64,000 nt of DNA from the NCBI RefSeq assembly GCF_015319355.1, contig NZ_JADILU010000002.1, positions 310,001-374,000 of the forward strand, given 5' to 3'. Under the pieces are notes generated by a model. It was not told the origin of the DNA. It did not search any database and saw nothing but the letters and a program-made list of their open reading frames with translations. Positions 53,376 through 62,589 of this stretch are shown one piece after another. The position numbers were made by a program, and so were the translations under genes. Each line of letters opens with the position of its first letter. The first letter of the stretch is position 1. This DNA comes from Psychroserpens luteus (GTDB lineage: Bacteria; Bacteroidota; Bacteroidia; Flavobacteriales; Flavobacteriaceae).

Positions 53376-55547
53376 ATGAAAACATCCATTTATTCATTAC
53401 TAGCAATTACATTACTAATTACAAGCTGTAAAACTGAAAAAAAAGAAACGGAAACAGCGTACAAGTCTATAGAAACTCCTGTAGCCAAAAAAATTGCAAA
53501 AGAATTAACTATTCATAACGATACCAGAACAGATGATTACTTCTGGATGCGTTTAAGTGATGAACAAAAAAATGCAGAGTCTCCAGATGAACAAACTCAA
53601 GATGTTTTAGATTATTTAGGTGCAGAAAATGAGTATTTAGACAAGGCTATGAGCCATACAAAAGATTTACAAACCAAATTATATGATGAAATTGTTGGAC
53701 GTATTAAAAAAGATGATGCATCTGTCCCAGTTAGTAATAGAGGTTATTCTTATTATACACGCTTCGTTGAAGGAGATGATTACCCTTTATATTGTCGAAA
53801 AAAGTTAGAAGATAATAGCAAAGAAGAAATAATGTTAAACGTTCCTGAATTGGCTAAAGGACATTCATATTATGAATTAGTAGGTCAATCTGTAAGTCCC
53901 AATAATAAAATGATTGCTTTTGGTGTGGATACAATATCGAGGAGAAGGTATACTATTTATTTCAAAGACTTAGATAAGAGTAAGGTAATTGAAGATTTCC
54001 TAACAAACACAACAGGAAGTGCTGTTTGGGCAAATGATAATAAAACGGTGTTCTATACCACAAAAGATCCAGTAACTTTAAGATCTAATAAGATTTTTAA
54101 GCATGTTCTAGGCACAAAACAAGTTGACGATGAATTGGTTTACGAAGAAGAAGATGAAGCGTTTAGTACCGATGTTTTTAAATCTCAATCCGAAGCGTAT
54201 TTAATGATAATTAACTATCAAACACTTTCTACAGAATACAGATATTTAGATGCCAATACGCCCAATGATGAATGGAAAATAATTCAACCAAGAGAGAAAA
54301 ATTTAGAGTATCATGTAGGAGATTATAAAGACCATTTTTATATAAGGACTAATTTAGATGCTAAAAACTTTAAAATTGTAAAAACGCCAATTAATGCAAC
54401 AACTAAAGATAACTGGGAAGATGTAATTCCGCACAGAGAAGATGTTTTGGTTGGTGGTATTGATTTATTTAGCGATTATTTAGTGATCAGTGAGCGTATC
54501 AATGGATTAAGCGCAATTAGAATTAAACCATGGAGTGGCAGTAAAGATCATTACATTGAATTTAATGATCCTGCATATTTAGCATATCCAACAGCTAATT
54601 TAGATTACAACACAAAAGTGCTTCGATATAATTACACCTCGTTAACAACACCTATAAGTACTTTTGACTATAACATGGATACAAAAGAACAAGTGTTATT
54701 AAAGCAACAAGAAGTATTAGACCCCAATTTTTCTTCGGAAAATTATGTGTCTGAACGCATCACAATAACAGCGAGAGATGGTGTTAAAGTACCAATGTCT
54801 ATTGTATATAAAAAGGGAACTAAAAAGAGTGCAGAAACACCTTTATTACTATATGCTTATGGCTCTTATGGTGCTAATTCTGAAGCTACATTTAGATCCG
54901 TTGAATTAAGCTTACTAGATAGAGGTTTTATCTTTGCAATTGCACATATTCGTGGTGGTCAAGAAATGGGTAGAGATTGGTATGAAAACGGAAAACTCTT
55001 TAATAAGAAAAATACATTTACAGATTTTATAGACTGTGGAGAGTATTTGGTTAAAGAAGGTTACACGAGTAGCGATCATATGTATGCATATGGAGTAAGT
55101 GCAGGTGGCTTATTGATGGGAAGTATTTTAAATATGAAACCAGAACTATGGAATGGCGTGGTTGCTGCTGTTCCTTTTGTAGATATTGTGTCAACAATGT
55201 TGGATGAAACAATTCCGTTAACTACTTCTGAATTTGACGAATGGGGAAATCCAAAAGATAAAGACTATTACGATTATATGAAGTCTTATTCTCCTTATGA
55301 TAATGTTGAAGCCAAAGACTACCCAAACATCTTAATTACCACAGGCTACTGGGATAGTCAAGTGCAATATTGGGAGCCAGCAAAATGGACTGCAAAATTA
55401 AGAGCGCTAAAAACAGATGACAATTTATTAATTATGCATAGTAATATGAAAACTGGTCATTTCGGTGCTTCTGGACGCTTTCAAAAATACAAGCGACAAG
55501 CACTTTATTATGCGTTTATATTAGATTTAGAAAATATTTCTGAATAA
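53376..55547 (+). CDS. S9 family prolyl oligopeptidase-type peptidase
   Basis: This 723-residue lipoprotein (leader MKTSIYSLLAITLLITSC) has an N-terminal seven-blade propeller and a C-terminal alpha/beta hydrolase. The nucleophile is in YAYGVSAGGLLMGS, the Asp region is 'TTGYWDSQVQYWEP' and the His is in KTGHFGASGRF. It resembles oligopeptidase B / prolyl oligopeptidase and cleaves short peptides in the periplasm. It ends just before a bidirectional terminator. Confidence 0.95.
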   Translation: MKTSIYSLLAITLLITSCKTEKKETETAYKSIETPVAKKIAKELTIHNDTRTDDYFWMRLSDEQKNAESPDEQTQDVLDYLGAENEYLDKAMSHTKDLQTKLYDEIVGRIKKDDASVPVSNRGYSYYTRFVEGDDYPLYCRKKLEDNSKEEIMLNVPELAKGHSYYELVGQSVSPNNKMIAFGVDTISRRRYTIYFKDLDKSKVIEDFLTNTTGSAVWANDNKTVFYTTKDPVTLRSNKIFKHVLGTKQVDDELVYEEEDEAFSTDVFKSQSEAYLMIINYQTLSTEYRYLDANTPNDEWKIIQPREKNLEYHVGDYKDHFYIRTNLDAKNFKIVKTPINATTKDNWEDVIPHREDVLVGGIDLFSDYLVISERINGLSAIRIKPWSGSKDHYIEFNDPAYLAYPTANLDYNTKVLRYNYTSLTTPISTFDYNMDTKEQVLLKQQEVLDPNFSSENYVSERITITARDGVKVPMSIVYKKGTKKSAETPLLLYAYGSYGANSEATFRSVELSLLDRGFIFAIAHIRGGQEMGRDWYENGKLFNKKNTFTDFIDCGEYLVKEGYTSSDHMYAYGVSAGGLLMGSILNMKPELWNGVVAAVPFVDIVSTMLDETIPLTTSEFDEWGNPKDKDYYDYMKSYSPYDNVEAKDYPNILITTGYWDSQVQYWEPAKWTAKLRALKTDDNLLIMHSNMKTGHFGASGRFQKYKRQALYYAFILDLENISE

Positions 55548-55554
55548 GGTATAC

Positions 55555-55590
55555 AAAAAAGCCAGTAAGTTTTTGTTCTTACTGGCTTTC
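55555..55590. terminator. Bidirectional terminator between peptidase and dipeptidase genes
   Basis: AAAGCCAGTAAG and CTTACTGGCTTT form a 12-bp stem with an A-run before and a weak T-run after; it touches the dipeptidase stop codon. Confidence 0.8.
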
Positions 55591-56941
55591 AATTATAAAA
55601 TAGTATAAAACTTGAAGTATATCTATCAGGTTTTTTGAATTTCTTAGCAATAACCTGAACTTCATCCAAAACTCTCAATAAATTGCCACTCCAGAGTTGT
55701 TCGATTTCTTTTTCAGTATAACCACGTTTCACTAATTCTAAAGTCACATTAAAGGTTTCTGAAGCATCACTCCAGCCTTCAACTCCGCCACCTCCATCAA
55801 AATCACTACTAATCCCAACATGTTTAAGTCCGATTTTTTTAACCATATAATCTATATGGTCTACAAAATCTGATACATTTACTTTAGGAGGAAAGTTTTC
55901 CATCTCACGCACTTTTTCATCAGCAAGTGTCACAATAGTACTTCGGATATCATAAAATGCATTTCGTTCTTCATCTGATAACGTTTTGATTTCACTCCAT
56001 TCATACCATTTGTTGCCTAAAGAGTCGGCAATATTTTCCCGTATTGATTTTAGAGCTTTATTTCTAGCATCATTTTTTTCGGTATTTGTATACGTTTGAA
56101 AGGCTACGGTTTGAATCACACCTCCATTTTTCTTCATCCATTCTAATTGTTCGACATCTAAATTCCTACTGTGATCACACAACGCTCTAGCCGAAGAATG
56201 TGACGCAATTATTGGAGCTTCACTTAATTCTATCATTTGTCTCATAGATTCTTTAGATGGATGAGACACATCTATCATCATCCCTAAACGGTTCATTTCT
56301 TTGATGACTTCTTTTCCTAAATCACTCAAACCATTATGTAACCAGACATCATCTTCTTCTCCAGTATTACTATCACATAGTTGGCTATGACCATTATGAG
56401 ATAAAGACATATAACGTGCTCCTAAATTATAGAATTTTTCAACATTAGAAATGTCTGTTCCAACAGGATAACCATTTTCTATACCAATCATTGCTACTTT
56501 TTTTCCTGCTGCGGAAATTCGCCTAACATCATCAGAAGTCACAGCCAATTCAATTTGGTTTGGAGCAATATCTTCAACTAATTTATGAATCGCATCAAAC
56601 TTAGACATCGCATTATCATATGCTTTTTTGTAACCTTCATCAGTTAACGAATCTTGTCCTGTATAAACGATAAACCAAGCAACATCTAATCCGCCAGCTT
56701 TCATTTTTGGTAAATTAACTTGAGATTCTAAGTTTTGGGTGTAGTTAATAGAATCTGTGAAATTTTTAACATTAATATCGCAGTGTGTGTCTAAGGTAAT
56801 CACACGTTCATGAATGGCTCTAGCACGTTCAACTAATGCAATAGTATCTGCTTTATCAGAGTTCATATCATGAGGTTTATTGTCAATTTTGCAAGAGGTG
56901 ACCATAATTACAAGGCATAATGAGATATATATGGATTTCAT
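55589..56941 (-). CDS. Membrane dipeptidase (M19 family) lipoprotein
   Basis: This 450-residue lipoprotein (MKSIYISLCLVIMVTSC) is a zinc dipeptidase. Metal ligands are in LDTHCDINVK, 'GIENGYPVGTD', 'IDVSHPSKES' and 'IASHSSARALCDHSRN'; the DFDGGGG loop follows. Compared with the remnant copy (ends KKMQS), its C-terminus carries an extra tail (KKPDRYTSSFILFYN) that runs into the terminator, hinting that the original stop has been lost. It hydrolyses dipeptides or related amides in the periplasm. Confidence 0.94.
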   Translation of the reverse strand: MKSIYISLCLVIMVTSCKIDNKPHDMNSDKADTIALVERARAIHERVITLDTHCDINVKNFTDSINYTQNLESQVNLPKMKAGGLDVAWFIVYTGQDSLTDEGYKKAYDNAMSKFDAIHKLVEDIAPNQIELAVTSDDVRRISAAGKKVAMIGIENGYPVGTDISNVEKFYNLGARYMSLSHNGHSQLCDSNTGEEDDVWLHNGLSDLGKEVIKEMNRLGMMIDVSHPSKESMRQMIELSEAPIIASHSSARALCDHSRNLDVEQLEWMKKNGGVIQTVAFQTYTNTEKNDARNKALKSIRENIADSLGNKWYEWSEIKTLSDEERNAFYDIRSTIVTLADEKVREMENFPPKVNVSDFVDHIDYMVKKIGLKHVGISSDFDGGGGVEGWSDASETFNVTLELVKRGYTEKEIEQLWSGNLLRVLDEVQVIAKKFKKPDRYTSSFILFYN

Positions 56942-56992
56942 AAATTTTAGATTTCATTTTGATTGTGAAGTTACAAAATCTTATATTTAAAA

Positions 56993-57424
56993 ATGAATTA
57001 CTTCAAGCGCTATAAATATGTCATCTTCTTGTTTTGTTTGGTTCTTCTTAATTGTAAAAAAGAAGCATCTACTAACTACGAATGGAAAAAGATTAAGGTG
57101 ACAGCAACCGCTTTTAATTCCTTAGCGTATCAAACGAGTTCGAATCCGCATATTACAGCTTTTGGAGATAGTTTAAAACCTGGATTAAAATATATAGCTG
57201 TATCTAGAGATTTACTGAAAAACGGACTAGAACATAATACTTTAGTAAAAGTTGAAGGTTTAGATGGTACATATTTGGTCAAGGATAAAATGAATAGCCG
57301 ATTTAGAAATAAGATTGACATTTATATGGGAACTGATGTTAAAGCTGCTAAAAAATGGGGCAGACGCAAGGTTAACATCAGTTATAGGGTTGAGCTTGAA
57401 AAAGATTCTATAGCAACAAAATAG
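56993..57424 (+). CDS. 3D-domain lipoprotein (MltA/YabG-like beta-barrel)
   Basis: This 143-residue protein has leader MNYFKRYKYVIFLFCLVLLNC (Cys21 lipobox). The 3D domain, named for its three Asp, has 'KVTATAFNSLAYQTSSNPHI' and 'VKDKMNSRFRNKIDIYMG'. Related modules in lytic transglycosylases bind or process peptidoglycan. It stands divergent from the dipeptidase. Confidence 0.87.
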   Translation: MNYFKRYKYVIFLFCLVLLNCKKEASTNYEWKKIKVTATAFNSLAYQTSSNPHITAFGDSLKPGLKYIAVSRDLLKNGLEHNTLVKVEGLDGTYLVKDKMNSRFRNKIDIYMGTDVKAAKKWGRRKVNISYRVELEKDSIATK

Positions 57425-57452
57425 CCATATCTGTCGTTTCTAGTAGCTATTT

Positions 57453-57520
57453 GTCATTCCTGCGCAGGCAGGAATCCACTTTTATTTTTAGAAATAGATT
57501 CCTACGAAAGCAAGAATAAC
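57453..57520. repeat. Flavobacterial GTCATTCCTGCG-type interspersed repeat
   Basis: GTCATTCCTGCGCAGGCAGG (57453-57472), itself forming the hairpin TTCCTGC/GCAGGAA, is repeated in degenerate inverse form at 57496-57520 (AGATTCCTACGAAAGCAAGA). The two arms flank an AT-rich spacer. This looks like a small non-coding repeat between convergent genes rather than a terminator. Confidence 0.6.
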
Positions 57521-57528
57521 TGCACTCA

Positions 57529-58098
57529 CTAATTCTTAATCTCAGCCTCAGATAATATAAAAGGATAAGCCTTTTTTACAGCTTGAAGTTCTTCTAGAGT
57601 CAATTCATTACTAGGTTTGTTTAAAACAGTTGTAGTGTAATCACTTCGTAATTCATAATAAGCTTTTGTAATTTCATCTTGAACTTTAATATAGAAATCA
57701 TAAGATGTCATTTTATCATTAGCAAGTGACACCACTGCTTTTTTAGGGTTGTCTGATGACTTTTTATCTGCTAAACCAACACAATAATCACAAGAACCAT
57801 CTCCATTGTTATTTAAAAATGCTTTGGTGATGTCTTTGAGTTCATCAATAGAAATAACTTCATTTTCTACAAGTAATTCATCTTTTGCATTGACTTTGAC
57901 TTCTAGAATATTACGTTTATTAATAACTATTCCATCACTACAATCTACATTCACAGGACAAGGAGGTGGTAGTTTTCTATTAATCCCTTTGTCTTTTGGT
58001 ATGACAGCGGTTACTAAGAAAAAAATAAGCAATAAAAATGCAATGTCTGCCATAGATCCAGCATTAACTTCTGGGTAATCTCGTCTTGAACTTTTCAT
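57529..58098 (-). CDS. ExbD/TolR-like biopolymer transport protein
   Basis: This 189-residue protein has one N-terminal membrane segment (about 17-37, 'MADIAFLLLIFFLVTAVIPK') carrying the conserved Asp of the proton path. The periplasmic part has two cysteine pairs, 'PPPCPVNVDCSDG' and 'DGSCDYC'. It lacks a neighbouring ExbB. The normal role is to energise TonB-dependent outer-membrane transport. It lies downstream of the small-peptide unit and its terminator. Confidence 0.9.
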   Translation of the reverse strand: MKSSRRDYPEVNAGSMADIAFLLLIFFLVTAVIPKDKGINRKLPPPCPVNVDCSDGIVINKRNILEVKVNAKDELLVENEVISIDELKDITKAFLNNNGDGSCDYCVGLADKKSSDNPKKAVVSLANDKMTSYDFYIKVQDEITKAYYELRSDYTTTVLNKPSNELTLEELQAVKKAYPFILSEAEIKN

Positions 58099-58194
58099 AA
58101 TAGTGAGTGTTTATATCCTTAATACTTTTCAGTAAAAAAGATGATTAATAATAGGAGAGACCTCACAAAAACGATACCATAAGTCATCTAAACG

Positions 58195-58233
58195 TAAAAA
58201 GACCAGCATACTAAGAGTTTGCTGGTCTTTCTT
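58195..58233 (-). terminator. Terminator of the small-peptide unit
   Basis: AAGACCAGCA and TGCTGGTCTT form a 10-bp stem; the minus-strand T-run TTTTTACG follows. It lies 58 bases after the stop of the last small ORF (58291) and before exbD, so it closes the tiny transcript. Confidence 0.85.
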
Positions 58234-58290
58234 GATTTTATATTGAAAACAAATTTCAATATAGATTTTGATTGATGAATGTTTAAATAA

Positions 58291-58368
58291 TTAACACGTA
58301 CTACGTAACGTTTCTAAATCGTCATTTGTTGTATGTGATGTATTGATAATTCTAGTTAAAGCTCTCAT
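58291..58368 (-). CDS. Small ORF 1, 25-residue peptide ending in Cys
   Basis: It translates to MRALTRIINTSHTTNDDLET then LRSTC and a stop. It shares the start MR-A/T-L with the two peptides upstream and lies in the same minus-strand unit, 43 bases beyond small ORF 2. The C-terminal Cys and DDLET stretch distinguish it from the other two. The function is unknown; it is too short to be sure it is translated. Confidence 0.45.
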   Translation of the reverse strand: MRALTRIINTSHTTNDDLETLRSTC

Positions 58369-58411
58369 GGTAGATTGATTTTTTTTGATTGATGAATTGA
58401 AATAGATTTGA

Positions 58412-58498
58412 TTATCTATATCTTCTTTTCTGGTTCCAAGTATAAATTCGTGTTTCTGTAGATGTACTTGTAATTTGATTGCTGTTTAATGTTCTCAT
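58412..58498 (-). CDS. Small ORF 2, 28-residue basic peptide
   Basis: It translates to MRTLNSNQITSTSTETRIYT then WNQKRRYR, then stop TAA. It is 24 of 28 identical to small ORF 3 by eye. The differences are conservative (S/N, I/L, Y/F, Q/K), as expected for selected protein sequence. Positively charged C-terminus, no signal peptide, one Trp. Confidence 0.6.
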   Translation of the reverse strand: MRTLNSNQITSTSTETRIYTWNQKRRYR

Positions 58499-58577
58499 GA
58501 TTTTTTATTTTTTTATACTGAATAAACTCAGTATTGATTGATAATTGATTGATGACTATTTAATAATTGTTGACTTA

Positions 58578-58664
58578 TTATCTGTAACGTCTTTTTTTAT
58601 TCCAAGTAAAAATTCTTGTTTCGGTTGATGTACTTGTCAATTGATTGTTGTTTAAAGTTCTCAT
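58578..58664 (-). CDS. Small ORF 3, 28-residue basic peptide
   Basis: It translates to MRTLNNNQLTSTSTETRIFT then WNKKRRYR and stop. It is paralogous to small ORF 2, 79 bases upstream of it on the minus strand. An AT-rich leader (AAATCAAATATTATG) without Shine-Dalgarno precedes the start, as in most genes here. Its own promoter probably lies in 58665-58760. Confidence 0.6.
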   Translation of the reverse strand: MRTLNNNQLTSTSTETRIFTWNKKRRYR

Positions 58665-58789
58665 AATATTTGATTTTAATGATTGTGTTATACTTAAAAG
58701 ACGACAGAAGAATAAATTTGTTACAGTACTATGCTTTACAAAGTAGTTATTTAACACATTTTAACATAAGTAGGGTGTGATTTTTTTCA

Positions 58790-58804
58790 ATTGTTGTCAA
58801 CAAT
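58790..58804. promoter_or_regulatory. Palindrome ATTGTTG-T-CAACAAT
   Basis: This perfect 7+1+7 inverted repeat lies in the divergent gap between the small-peptide unit (minus) and the helicase (plus), about 66 bases before the helicase start. A TAATTTTG element (58830-58837) lies downstream of it and could be the helicase -7 box. Confidence 0.4.
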
Positions 58805-58869
58805 ATGCTTAGTTAACTATGTAATGAGTTAATTTTGTAAGAATTTTTTTTTCAGAAGCTATTTACTTT

Positions 58870-60384
58870 ATGTCCGAAACCGTTCAAGTATCATCAAAGA
58901 AAGAGACGAAAAAGCGCCTCTATGACTATCAAATTGCCGATTTAAAGCGCATTTTTGAAGTATTTGATGCTGCACCAAATAATTATAACCTATTATATCA
59001 ATTGCCAACAGGTGGTGGTAAAACGGTTGTTTTTTCTGAAATCGTTAGACAATACATTAAAAAGCACAAAAAGAAAGTGGTGATCTTAACACACCGTATT
59101 GAGTTGTGTAAACAAACTTCAAAAGTGTTAAATAATTTTGGTGTCAATAACAAAATCATCAATAGTAAAGTTAAGGAATTACCAGACCAAGACCAGTACG
59201 AATGCTTCGTAGCTATGGTTGAAACCTTAAATAATCGTCTTAATGATGGCAAGCTTAATCTAGAAGATATTGGTTTAGTTATTATTGATGAAGCGCATTA
59301 CAATTCCTTCAGGAAATTATTTGGTTTTTTTGAAAACTGTTTTATCCTAGGAGTTACAGCAACACCTTTAAGTAGTAATATTAAGCTACCAATGAAAGAC
59401 AATTACAAAGAGTTAATTGTTGGTGATAATATTTCTACATTAATAAAAAACGGGTTTTTAGCCTCTGCGGAAATATACAACTACGATGTATCGCTTAACA
59501 CATTAAAGATTGGTATTAATGGAGATTATACTGTGAAATCTTCTGAAGCTTTATATACCAATACAGCAATGCAAGGCAAATTATTATTTGCTTACGAAGA
59601 GCTTTGTAAAGGAAAGAAAACACTTATTTTTAATAACGGTATTAACACATCTAAAGAAGTATATTATACGTTTAAACGTGCTGGATATGATGTGCGTCAT
59701 CTTGATAACACATCAAGCAAGCAAGAACGTAAGGATATTTTAAAATGGTTTAAAAATACACCAAACGGAATTTTGTCATCTGTAAGTATATTAACCACAG
59801 GTTTTGATGAACCTTCTGTAGAATCTATAATATTAAATAGAGCTACAAGATCATTGACACTCTATTTTCAAATGATTGGAAGAGGATCTAGAATTTATGA
59901 TAATAAATCAACGTTTAAGGTCCTAGATTTAGGAAACAATGCAGTTAGATTTGGTCCTTGGAGTCAGCCAGTAGATTGGCAACATATTTTCAAAAACCCA
60001 GATTTTTATTTGGAGAATCTGCGTAATGATGAAGATATAGAGCGTGAGTTTGTGTATGCAATGCCAGACTCTCTAAAAAAACGATTTAAGAAAAATCCGA
60101 ATGACGATTTTGATATCAAAAAAGAATACAAAAAAGTCACAAGAGAAGGCAGTAAATCTATGCAAGCTATAGAAAACAGTATTGCTCAACATTCTCAATT
60201 AGTGATTGCTAATAGTGAAGATGTATTTGAGGCAAGAGAACTGTCTAAACTGTTACATGATGATATTTGTTATCGTATTAAACAATATTGTTACTGTATC
60301 ATGAACAGCACAAAAAACTACAAAGAGTGGTTGTTAGAAGAGTATACGCGTAAGCTTCGTTTGAGTTTCAACGGAAAATTTTAA
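58870..60384 (+). CDS. DEAD/DEAH-box helicase (SSL2/type III-like)
   Basis: This 504-residue superfamily 2 helicase has Q-like motif 'LYDYQIADLKRIF', Walker A LPTGGGKTVVF (about 45-53), Walker B/DEAH IIDEAHYNSF, motif III GVTATPL and motif VI QMIGRGSRIYD. The second RecA-like domain contains 'ILTTGFDEPSVESIILNRAT'. It resembles the ERCC3/RAD25 and restriction-enzyme-type translocases. It stands alone, with no methylase or nuclease neighbour, so a repair role is as likely as defence. Confidence 0.9.
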   Translation: MSETVQVSSKKETKKRLYDYQIADLKRIFEVFDAAPNNYNLLYQLPTGGGKTVVFSEIVRQYIKKHKKKVVILTHRIELCKQTSKVLNNFGVNNKIINSKVKELPDQDQYECFVAMVETLNNRLNDGKLNLEDIGLVIIDEAHYNSFRKLFGFFENCFILGVTATPLSSNIKLPMKDNYKELIVGDNISTLIKNGFLASAEIYNYDVSLNTLKIGINGDYTVKSSEALYTNTAMQGKLLFAYEELCKGKKTLIFNNGINTSKEVYYTFKRAGYDVRHLDNTSSKQERKDILKWFKNTPNGILSSVSILTTGFDEPSVESIILNRATRSLTLYFQMIGRGSRIYDNKSTFKVLDLGNNAVRFGPWSQPVDWQHIFKNPDFYLENLRNDEDIEREFVYAMPDSLKKRFKKNPNDDFDIKKEYKKVTREGSKSMQAIENSIAQHSQLVIANSEDVFEARELSKLLHDDICYRIKQYCYCIMNSTKNYKEWLLEEYTRKLRLSFNGKF

Positions 60385-60471
60385 CGTATTATTTAAATAA
60401 TTAAGTTTTTAACACGTTACATTTGAGATTAGGTATAGTTTTTGAATTAGCTATACTAAACGATACTATTG

Positions 60472-61188
60472 ATGAAAAAGAACATCCTTTTATTATTTTT
60501 CACCCTATTTGCGTTGCAAGTCTTTGCGCAACCAGATACTAATGAGAAAAAGTCAATAAAAATTCCAGCTAAAGAAACAGAGAAAAAAGATACAACTTCT
60601 GTTAAACTAGATATTAAACCTAACTCTAAAATAGGTATTACTAAAACAAAAAAGAACATCGCAGGTATTACGATTCCTAAAGAAAGTAAAGAGTCTGCTA
60701 CAAAGCCGAAAAAGGAATTCTCAATGATTCATGACAATGGATTAAGAAATCCGGGAGAACTTTTTCAGGAAAAATTTAATAAGGTAGCAGTAGAGCAAGG
60801 TCTTAAAATTGAGACTATGGCAGATGTCTTTCTAGGTGAAATTAGAAGTAATGGTGCTTTTGTTAGAATTGTTTGTCGTGATCATGAATATCCAGATGGA
60901 GATTTAGTTCAGGTAAAAGTAAACGATGATATTATTGTTCCAAGATTATTATTAACTGGAGGTTACAAGGGGTTTAATGTAGATTTAAATGTAGGAAGCA
61001 ATAAAATTGAATTTCTCGCTTTAAATCAAGGAGACTCAGGTCCTAATACTGCAGAGTTTATTGTTTATAATGATAATGGTACTGTAGTTTCTTCAAAAAA
61101 ATGGAATCTTCTCACAGGCGTAAAAGCAACAATCATAGTGCTTAAAGACGCTAACCCAATTACTGAAAAGGAGCCAAAAAAGAATTAA
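60472..61188 (+). CDS. Secreted protein of unknown function
   Basis: Start ATG 60472 gives 238 residues: signal peptide MKKNILLLFFTLFALQVFAQ, a Lys/Ser/Thr-rich linker (about 21-90), then a compact domain at about 95-230 ('FLGEIRSNGAFVRIVCRDHE', 'VPRLLLTGGYKGFNVDLNVG', 'DSGPNTAEFIVYNDNG'). The domain pattern looks like a small beta-sandwich. It is tail-to-tail with the TolC gene, overlapping by 4 bases. Confidence 0.75.
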   Translation: MKKNILLLFFTLFALQVFAQPDTNEKKSIKIPAKETEKKDTTSVKLDIKPNSKIGITKTKKNIAGITIPKESKESATKPKKEFSMIHDNGLRNPGELFQEKFNKVAVEQGLKIETMADVFLGEIRSNGAFVRIVCRDHEYPDGDLVQVKVNDDIIVPRLLLTGGYKGFNVDLNVGSNKIEFLALNQGDSGPNTAEFIVYNDNGTVVSSKKWNLLTGVKATIIVLKDANPITEKEPKKN

Positions 61189-62588
61189 AGATTTTCTAAA
61201 TCTCTAGACAAGCTATTAAACAGTTTCGCTTTTGCAGTCAAATATTTATTTTGAACTTCTAATGCTTTTAATTGTGTATCGATTAAGCTTTTTTCACGAG
61301 AATTAATGAGAAATAACGAGCTTTCACCAAAGCTAAATTTGCGCTCTTCTGCACTTAGCATTGTTTTGTAATCTTTTACGATATCGTCTATAAGATCATT
61401 TTGAATTTCAAAAGATTCCAATTCTCTGTAAATAGCTAACACTTTATTCTGAATCATAATTTTAGCATTACTAATATCAAATTGCGCATCTTGAAGTTTA
61501 AACTTTGCGAGTTTTAAATCACCGCGTTCTTTCCGAAGAAAAAGAGGAAAAGCAATACTAAACCCACCTTTATATTGGTTTGTACTAAATGATCTTGCAA
61601 TATCTGGATCTTGTGTTAAGAAATTATATTGCACATCAACTTTTGGTAATAATTTGTTTGCTTTTAGTCGTTTGTCTACTTCTAGTCCTTTAAACTTATA
61701 ATTAAGAGAACGTAGTTTTGGATGATTTTCTAAAACGAAATCGGTTAATGGTAATCCAGAAATTTCTAAAACATCATCTACAGAATCCTCAATAAAAGCG
61801 TCAGGAATAACATTAGGTTGCAATTCCACAGGAATCTCATCATTCAACCATAAATAAGTAGATAAATCTAGAGAGGCTTTCATCAATTTTACTTTGGCTT
61901 GCTCTAAACCAAGCGTTCTGTTTTTTACTGTAATACTAGCTTCAACAGAATCTATTGTGGCTTTGTCACCATTTTCGACACTTCGCTTTACACCTTTAAA
62001 TCTAACTTTTGAATTCTCTAAAAATTGCTCATATATTCGAGTTTCATTATAAGCTTGTAGCCAATTAAAGTAGGCGAGAGAGGCATCAAATAGTATTTGA
62101 TTGACCAAAATTTCTCTATCTACAACGGTTTGCTCTCTAAAGAGTTTTGCTTTCTTTAAATCTGCCATGCGCTGATTAATAAACAGACCTTGACCTAAGG
62201 ATGCCGAAATTCCTGCGCTGTATAACCCATCTTCTGGAACAATCGCTTGCGGATTCAAAAATACACCATCATTTTGTTCAAAATTACCTTTAAGCTCAAT
62301 GCCATACCAAGTTGGAATTTTGAAGGTCGCATTTAACTGATCAAAATAGTCTATGTTTTTAAAGGTTTTTCGTTCGTTATCTACTTCAATTTTAGGGTCA
62401 AACGCACCACGTGCTTTCATTAAATTAGCTTGACCAATTTGTATCGTCAATTCAGCTTGCTTAGCAATAGGATGGTATTTTTTTACATATCCTAAATACT
62501 CACTAAAACTCAATGTGATAGAATCTTGAGTTTGTGCAAAGGATAATGATGTAATAAATACAAATATGATGAGTAGAGATTTATTCAT
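61185..62588 (-). CDS. TolC family outer-membrane efflux protein
   Basis: Start ATG 62588 (MNKSLLIIFVFITSLSFAQ, signal peptide) gives 467 residues; upstream in-frame codons overlap the HlyD gene and are unlikely. The repeats of the TolC fold are visible: long helices ('AELTIQIGQANLMKARGAFD', 'FREQTVVDREILVNQILFDA') and beta strands. It forms the outer-membrane channel of a tripartite exporter with the upstream HlyD and ABC genes. Confidence 0.9.
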   Translation of the reverse strand: MNKSLLIIFVFITSLSFAQTQDSITLSFSEYLGYVKKYHPIAKQAELTIQIGQANLMKARGAFDPKIEVDNERKTFKNIDYFDQLNATFKIPTWYGIELKGNFEQNDGVFLNPQAIVPEDGLYSAGISASLGQGLFINQRMADLKKAKLFREQTVVDREILVNQILFDASLAYFNWLQAYNETRIYEQFLENSKVRFKGVKRSVENGDKATIDSVEASITVKNRTLGLEQAKVKLMKASLDLSTYLWLNDEIPVELQPNVIPDAFIEDSVDDVLEISGLPLTDFVLENHPKLRSLNYKFKGLEVDKRLKANKLLPKVDVQYNFLTQDPDIARSFSTNQYKGGFSIAFPLFLRKERGDLKLAKFKLQDAQFDISNAKIMIQNKVLAIYRELESFEIQNDLIDDIVKDYKTMLSAEERKFSFGESSLFLINSREKSLIDTQLKALEVQNKYLTAKAKLFNSLSRDLENL

Positions 62589-62589
62589 T

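Noticed and set aside
58870-60384. Helicase as part of a defence system
   Set aside because: No nuclease, methylase or other defence gene is adjacent, and a repair-type SF2 helicase is an equally good explanation.
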